A stretch of DNA of 64,000 nt from Dyadobacter sp. 50-39 (GTDB lineage Bacteria > Bacteroidota > Bacteroidia > Cytophagales > Spirosomataceae), in the NCBI GenBank assembly GCA_001898145.1, contig MKSR01000027.1, positions 56,986 to 120,985 of the forward strand. Reading direction: 5' to 3'. Below are positions 60,593 to 64,000 of the stretch, piece by piece (position 1 is the first letter of the stretch; each line of letters starts with the position of its first letter). The notes under the pieces are model-generated. The model saw only the letters and a list, made by a program, of their open reading frames with translations, was not told where the DNA came from and did not search any database. The translations under genes were made by a program, and so were the position numbers.

Positions 60593-60642
60593 ACAATGTA
60601 GAAAGGGTCTGGTACATTTAATCCGGCCCCTTTCTACATTGT
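60593..60642 (+). terminator. Strong hairpin after the AT-hook gene
   Basis: ACAATGTAGAAAGGG (60593-60607) pairs with CCCTTTCTACATTGT (60628-60642): perfect 15-bp stem, 20-nt loop, beginning 16 bp after the stop. No T-run follows immediately, so it is either a bidirectional terminator or a structured element at the end of the mobile segment. Confidence 0.6.
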
Positions 60643-61191
60643 CATACACGGTTAAGAACTGTTCGTTTCTGGACATGTTCGATTATACGGTGGTGGCTGT
60701 TGCAGAACTAGTTATGTAAAATGTTCACAATCTCTAATTGCCTGATACTTTTTAGAATGAGTAGCAAAAGACAGGAAAAACAGTAGAAGTACGGATGTAC
60801 GTGCGGATAACAGGCTTTCTAGCTTCTAACACTTCGCTTTTTTGAGTTCTTCTTGTAAGTGATTTGAAGTATTTTTTCAGGTTGAAGCATGTAACTATGG
60901 TGGCTGTTTTTTTTATGCGCACGCTAGAACTGAACGAAAGTAGGTTCTCACACCTGCATTGCATCGCGTTGCCGATCAGGACTGCCTCCAAGTTCGGTTC
61001 GAACTCCTTTTGTCTGATGATTTCGTCGTCGTAAATACAATGGTAGCGTAGGTAGTCCTACTCATTTCTTCTAATCTCAATCATTTTTAAACCTCAGTTG
61101 ATTGAATAGAAACTATAAACAAGAAGCCAGAGACCGAACTCACTCTACTGTAAAATGTCATCACACACTACCTGCTTCGCGGTTTCGAGCC
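60643..61191. other. Boundary region with possible transposase remnant
   Basis: Between the plasmid cluster and the next gene. The reverse frame at 60752-60991 ends TATIVTCFNLKKYFKSLTRR, resembling the C-terminus of IS-type DDE transposases ([AS]xxYNLKKYLKF), while the upstream part is degraded. Nothing else recognisable. Confidence 0.35.
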
Positions 61192-61422
61192 ATGCCGGCA
61201 AATCTACCCAAAACGTCAAAGAAAATCTTAGTCTTGCTGTGGCGACCTGTGGAGGGACGCACGATTCTCATCAAAAGCGATCGTAAAAACTTCTTATGCT
61301 TCATCCATCCCGAAACCTATTACAGGGAGTCTGACGACAAATTTACCGGCACAGACTCCATAGCTTACACATTGCCCACTCCACAGCTTCTAAAAACACT
61401 GAGAAAAGCTTTCAAAAACTGA
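61192..61422 (+). CDS. Small hypothetical protein
   Basis: A 76-residue basic protein from the ATG at 61192 (MPANLPKTSKKILVLLWRP), reading IHPETYYRESDDKFTGTDS later. An upstream TTG at 61102 would lengthen it. No family recognised. Converges with the PIG-L deacetylase gene (stop 118 bp away). Confidence 0.4.
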   Translation: MPANLPKTSKKILVLLWRPVEGRTILIKSDRKNFLCFIHPETYYRESDDKFTGTDSIAYTLPTPQLLKTLRKAFKN

Positions 61423-61539
61423 TTCAATCATAGTCCGGTGTCCAGTACAATTTCTGCGTTTCTACGATGTCTTTACCTATCACCGAAAATGGCAGTTGAA
61501 ATATTTGATTTTCCAGACTCCCTCCCATACATATCGGCT

Positions 61540-62433
61540 TTACTTAGCCAGCATAGGGAACAGTCTTCTTATTTCTGCCTCATCAGGCTGACTTCCGTAC
61601 TCCGTTATTTCGAAGGTTTCTACCATTTGGATTGAAGAGCCTTTTTCCTGACCATACCACTTGACAAGGGATTGCCTTATCTCATTTGTCACGACGTAGC
61701 GGGGGGAAACCCAGTTTTTGAGCCAGTTTTTTCTTTCGTCAGTGTCTTTTGGAATCTGTTCGAGATATCCGTTCGTCCAGGGCAGCCATTCGTAAACCTG
61801 AGAGACATGGGCATCCAGAGCTGCCAATTTTTTTTGAAAGACGGAAGCAATCTCGACAGCGATATCCGGCCTATGCGGATTTGGCCTTAGAAACCTGTCG
61901 CGGATATACAGGAAAACAGGGTTTTTACGGAGAGGAGGTACGCTGGGCAGCATATTAGGGACAATTACAGTGTAGGCGGCATCCTGTACCAGAATTGATG
62001 TGTTCCGGTGGTCGGGATGATAGTCGTTGGGGCGATGGGAAATAACAATATCGGCTTCCCATTCCCGTATAATTTTTATGATTTTCAGGCGGTTCTCCAG
62101 AGTTGGGAGCAGTTCTCCCGATGGGCAATCAAGAACCTCGTAAATTACACCGAGGCGCCGCCCGGCTTCTGCCGCTTCCTGGATCCGACGCCGGGCCAGG
62201 GGGCCGCCGCTCATTTCTTGATGCCCCTTGTCGCCAGTCGTGAGCGAGACGAACTTTACGTTGTGTCCGAGTGTGGAATAGTGTGCTGCCAGACCGCCGA
62301 CACCAAGATCACAATCATCGGGATGTGCCCCAATTACCACTACGTTGATTTTTTGATCAGGTGCATTTTTGTTCTGCGAATACCCCGCGATGGATGTCAG
62401 GAGAAATGCAATTCCGCAATAAAAATTTTTCAT
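61540..62433 (-). CDS. PIG-L/LmbE family deacetylase, exported
   Basis: About 297 residues from the ATG at 62433, giving the signal peptide MKNFYCGIAFLLTSIAGYSQ; a longer frame reaches 62487. Metal ligands AHPDDCD (AHPDD) and YHPDHRNT (HPDH) mark the N-acetylglucosaminyl-deacetylase fold; TTGDKGHQEMSGG and RPNDYHPDH are typical. Family members deacetylate N-acetyl sugars in glycolipid or glycan metabolism. It follows the oxidoreductase by about 53 bp on the same strand; such pairs are common in Bacteroidota carbohydrate clusters. Confidence 0.85.
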   Translation of the reverse strand: MKNFYCGIAFLLTSIAGYSQNKNAPDQKINVVVIGAHPDDCDLGVGGLAAHYSTLGHNVKFVSLTTGDKGHQEMSGGPLARRRIQEAAEAGRRLGVIYEVLDCPSGELLPTLENRLKIIKIIREWEADIVISHRPNDYHPDHRNTSILVQDAAYTVIVPNMLPSVPPLRKNPVFLYIRDRFLRPNPHRPDIAVEIASVFQKKLAALDAHVSQVYEWLPWTNGYLEQIPKDTDERKNWLKNWVSPRYVVTNEIRQSLVKWYGQEKGSSIQMVETFEITEYGSQPDEAEIRRLFPMLAK

Positions 62434-62486
62434 CTGTTTGAATTTCAATAGGTTGTTTATTTTAACATAGCCGACACCAGATATCA

Positions 62487-63887
62487 TTATTCCTTCCGGT
62501 CGGCAGCAGCCTCACTATTTTCGGGGGCGACTTTAACTGCGTTCTTCATCGCCTGGGTTAGTATATAATACTTGGCAAGCATGTTTGGGATTTCCCAATC
62601 GGGTAGAGCGCGTTCTTTCAGAAACGATAGGTACTGACTGACCACCCTTGCGAAACTTTCTTCATGATCTTGAAAATACCTGGCGGGCACAGCAACCCGC
62701 CAACCCTTCACGGTTTTTTCCAGTTCAACTCCGGGAAATCGGTCCTTTACAGCTTTGAAATGTTTTTTTAGTGTTTTTTCATAGGCTGTATCTTTTTGGT
62801 GATTTTCGATATACAGAACAGGCTTAAAATGTTGTTCAAACCCTTGTCTGATAACCAGATCCGCTTTTGAACCGCGCATTACCGAGTAATGGGTATCTCC
62901 TTCTCCTTCGGGTGCCCGAAACCCCCACCTTACTTCAACTCTTGCATGAACGCCTTTAAGCCGATAGTCGATCACACCATTTGAGTAAACTTGGAGAACG
63001 GAGTCCGTGACTGCCTGACGGAGAAATTCAGGAAACTCCCCTGCCCCAGTTACGGATCTAAACTTAGCAAGGGTGATAGGAGTAGAACTTATTTTTGAAG
63101 AAATCATGTCTATATCCTTCTGATAATCAAGCATGACATTCGGAAATCCGCTCCATTGGATCTGATCGACCAAATGTGTGCCTACGTCGACAATCCCCAT
63201 CCCCTGCTGAAGTACGTCGAAAAACCATGTCGGTCTAAGCAAAGGCTTTCCGGATACCATTTTGAAAAAGTGGTGCTTGCTTTCGTTGATAATTGCAGGA
63301 TTGGACGGTGTCCCGTTTTCTAGCTTACCAAAAATACCAGGGATTTGCGCTAGCTCTCTTTGGAGGATATTGACAATGCCGTATCGGGCGGTCATTATAT
63401 CATATAGTAAGAGGTTTTTCTTTTGAGGGGCCGAGAATAAATCCTTCAGTATTTCAAATCCCTGTGGGTCAATCACCATAGGCTTATCGGCGAGAACATT
63501 CAGGCCTGCGTCCATGGCTTCTTTAATGTAGCTGATCTTTTTTTTGTTGTTACCGGCCAGTACAACTATATCCCCTTTTTTCCCGGTGCGCATACTATCC
63601 AAAAAGTTGGCCCCCGTATAGACTTCCTCCACCCAGTTTGTCGGGAAGTCGGCCCGGCTGTTGTAACTTCTTATTTTAGCAAGATAATCAGCCAGATCGC
63701 TCTCTTTCTCCGCATATACATGAACAACTGGATCAACACCCGGATAACGTGTTTTCTGAACAAGTGCTGCGTGAAAATGTCCCGGGTCAACGACAATCAA
63801 TTTGTGCTGTGCCATTCCGGGGGTGATCGATCGGTACAACAATGCATAAAGAATCAGCCAGGAGACGGTCGATAAAATTGGCTTCAT
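62487..63887 (-). CDS. Exported Gfo/Idh/MocA-family oxidoreductase
   Basis: A 466-residue protein with a signal peptide (LLYRSITPGMAQ). The Rossmann portion contains LIVVDPGHFHAALVQK and later DIVVLAGNNKKKISYI and GLNVLADKPMVIDPQGF (the Gfo/Idh/MocA EKP-like block, here DKP). The C-terminal half is the putative oxidoreductase C-terminal domain (VGTHLVDQIQW). Periplasmic members usually act on sugars or sugar acids with NAD(P). It is co-directional with the PIG-L gene, suggesting a shared carbohydrate pathway. A mobile-element end lies just upstream. Confidence 0.8.
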   Translation of the reverse strand: MKPILSTVSWLILYALLYRSITPGMAQHKLIVVDPGHFHAALVQKTRYPGVDPVVHVYAEKESDLADYLAKIRSYNSRADFPTNWVEEVYTGANFLDSMRTGKKGDIVVLAGNNKKKISYIKEAMDAGLNVLADKPMVIDPQGFEILKDLFSAPQKKNLLLYDIMTARYGIVNILQRELAQIPGIFGKLENGTPSNPAIINESKHHFFKMVSGKPLLRPTWFFDVLQQGMGIVDVGTHLVDQIQWSGFPNVMLDYQKDIDMISSKISSTPITLAKFRSVTGAGEFPEFLRQAVTDSVLQVYSNGVIDYRLKGVHARVEVRWGFRAPEGEGDTHYSVMRGSKADLVIRQGFEQHFKPVLYIENHQKDTAYEKTLKKHFKAVKDRFPGVELEKTVKGWRVAVPARYFQDHEESFARVVSQYLSFLKERALPDWEIPNMLAKYYILTQAMKNAVKVAPENSEAAADRKE

Positions 63888-63918
63888 TTCCGTAAGTATA
63901 GGGTGGGTATTTCGGAGA

Positions 63919-64000
63919 AGTTGACCACCTGATTCCGTGGCAAATTGACCACCTAATTGTCTGGCGGCCGGTAGCAGAAAAAAGCTGCAGAAGCAGTTTC
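63919..64000. mobile_element. Probable end of an IS21-family element (cut by the window edge)
   Basis: TTGACCACCTGATTCCGTGG (63921) and TTGACCACCTAATTGT (63945) are spaced 24 bp apart, the multiple-terminal-repeat layout of IS21-family ends in Bacteroidota. The istA/istB genes would lie beyond position 64000. It abuts the promoter region of the oxidoreductase gene. Confidence 0.55.

Overview
The window looks like DNA from a Bacteroidota bacterium of the Cytophagales (Dyadobacter/Spirosoma-like). Reasons: a type IX secretion (T9SS) sorting domain on an FG-GAP protein, a gingipain-family C25 peptidase resembling PorU2, promoters matching the phylum's -7 element TAnnTTTG, DUF6660 and DUF6876 proteins, and IS21-type end repeats. 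This is inferred from family recognition only. A complete plasmid backbone (parA, small centromere-binding gene, rep, iterons, primase, mob genes) lies at about 50.4-60.6 kb, so the window is either part of a large plasmid or a chromosome carrying an integrated one.

Layout. 0-5.7 kb: an SOS-type mutagenesis cassette imuA-imuB-dnaE2 (dnaE2 runs off the left edge), divergent from a LexA-like S24 repressor, with a palindromic operator between them. 5.7-8.3 kb: an AT-rich island with a TcmP gene, an overlapping three-cysteine DUF5131 gene and a membrane protein. 8.4-15.3 kb: sparse accessory DNA with small secreted proteins, DUF6876, an orphan DUF433, a collagen-like lipoprotein, a cation-efflux pseudogene fragment, and an overlapping CmoA/isoprenylcysteine-methyltransferase-like pair. 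15.8-26.2 kb: a heavy-metal resistance operon (DUF6660, CzcA fused to a TolC-like domain, CzcB, P1B-4 ATPase, T9SS-exported FG-GAP protein). 26-31 kb: DUF2279, PAP2 phosphatase, bestrophin, then a reverse-strand metal operon DUF6660-membrane protein-ZIP. Both DUF6660 genes have the same two-block promoter. 31-44 kb: metallophosphoesterase, an ECF sigma factor with a membrane/beta-barrel partner, HD and DUF1345 proteins, PorU2-like protease, HXXEE protein, and a porin-Rieske-dihaem operon behind a DtxR-like box. 44-50.4 kb: serine recombinase with DUF3800 partner, DUF2442 and a small antitoxin-like gene, Kazal lipoprotein, VOC protein, Rpn nuclease.

50.4-60.6 kb is the replicon. A type Ib ParA and a ribbon-helix-helix-like partner are surrounded by four arrays of a 12-bp repeat in strict 12-bp phase (28 units), the likely centromere. 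The Rep gene is followed by 13 copies of a 17-bp iteron with two DnaA boxes and an AT-rich tract, the likely oriV. A toprim primase, a second ParA-like ATPase with a membrane partner, and MobC/relaxase genes with a candidate oriT follow. 61-64 kb: a PIG-L deacetylase, a Gfo/Idh/MocA oxidoreductase and what looks like the end of an IS21-family element.

The signals least explained by standard annotation are the 12-bp phased arrays, the 13-iteron origin with a stray copy upstream of the Rpn gene, the shared promoter of the two DUF6660 metal operons, and the CmoA/ICMT overlap. No rRNA, tRNA or CRISPR array was seen.
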